This document shows, piece after piece, positions 27,071 through 27,193 of a stretch of DNA of 27,193 nucleotides (position 1 is the stretch's first letter; each line of letters begins with the position of its first letter). Position numbers and translations under genes: made by a program. This DNA comes from Zygnema cylindricum (lineage: Eukaryota > Streptophyta > Zygnematophyceae > Zygnematales > Zygnemataceae), in the NCBI GenBank assembly GCA_037447655.1, contig JBBHKE010001101.1:152637-179829 (forward strand), given 5' to 3'. A model generated the notes under the pieces. It did no database searches. It saw only the letters and a program-made list of their open reading frames with translations, and had not been told where the DNA came from.

Positions 27071-27193
27071 GTGAGAGGGCGGGAGGGAGAGGGAGAGAGG
27101 GAGAGGAGAGAAGGAAGGAGGCTTTTTAGGGAGAGACAGAGAAGGAGAGGGAGAGAGAGAAAAAGAAAAAGAGGGAGTGACGGGAGGGAGGGA
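27071..27193. repeat. GA-rich tract in GH13 intron 3, running off the window
   Basis: GGGAGAGA/GAGGGAG purine units begin about 113 bp after the exon 3 donor. Confidence 0.9.

Overview
The window reads as nuclear DNA of a green plant (streptophyte). It has three intron-rich protein genes with GT-AG introns, two probably plastid-targeted or plastid-type proteins, a bHLH-MYC N-terminal domain protein, Ty1/copia remnants and several TIR/foldback elements. The divergence of the proteins hints at a non-flowering lineage (bryophyte, lycophyte, fern or streptophyte alga), but that is inference and the species cannot be named.

Layout. 1-3996: two decayed copia retrotransposons in opposite orientation (a plus-strand RT/RNase H end, and a minus-strand LTR-PBS-gag-protease-integrase start). 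3997-5007: AT-rich sequence with no gene seen. 5008-12762, minus strand: a complete 10-exon mitochondrial-carrier-family gene, closest to the chloroplast ADP/ATP-PAPS carrier (TAAC/PAPST1) type. Its introns hold very long purine/pyrimidine hexamer arrays, including a roughly 420 bp (GGGGGA)n block. 13634-15465: a composite foldback element made of one inverted and two direct copies of one module, lying between two divergent genes. 16198-20501, plus strand: a 5-exon gene for a 577-residue protein with a clear bHLH-MYC N-terminal domain but no bHLH domain. 20502-24195: repeat-rich intergenic DNA with a degenerate telomere-like tract, an AT minisatellite and at least two TIR elements. 24196 to beyond the right edge, plus strand: the first three exons of a plastid-targeted GH13/CBM48 (glucan branching or isoamylase type) enzyme.

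The three genes are not an operon and no shared pathway is evident. The standout is the bHLH-MYC_N gene. The 5' splice site after exon 2 is present in four tandem copies. The 3' splice site with the first ~46 nt of exon 5 is present in three usable copies upstream of the true site, two ending in AG next to near-exact exon sequence, plus one dead copy further upstream. Most copied sites would lead to premature stops if used, so the locus looks like a tandem array of decoy splice sites. The same gene has a 15-nt microexon, a 21-bp coding minisatellite encoding 11 perfect-length heptads, and tandem repeats in the leader and introns.

All exon models come from reading splice consensus and protein family resemblance by eye; no alignment or transcript data were available.
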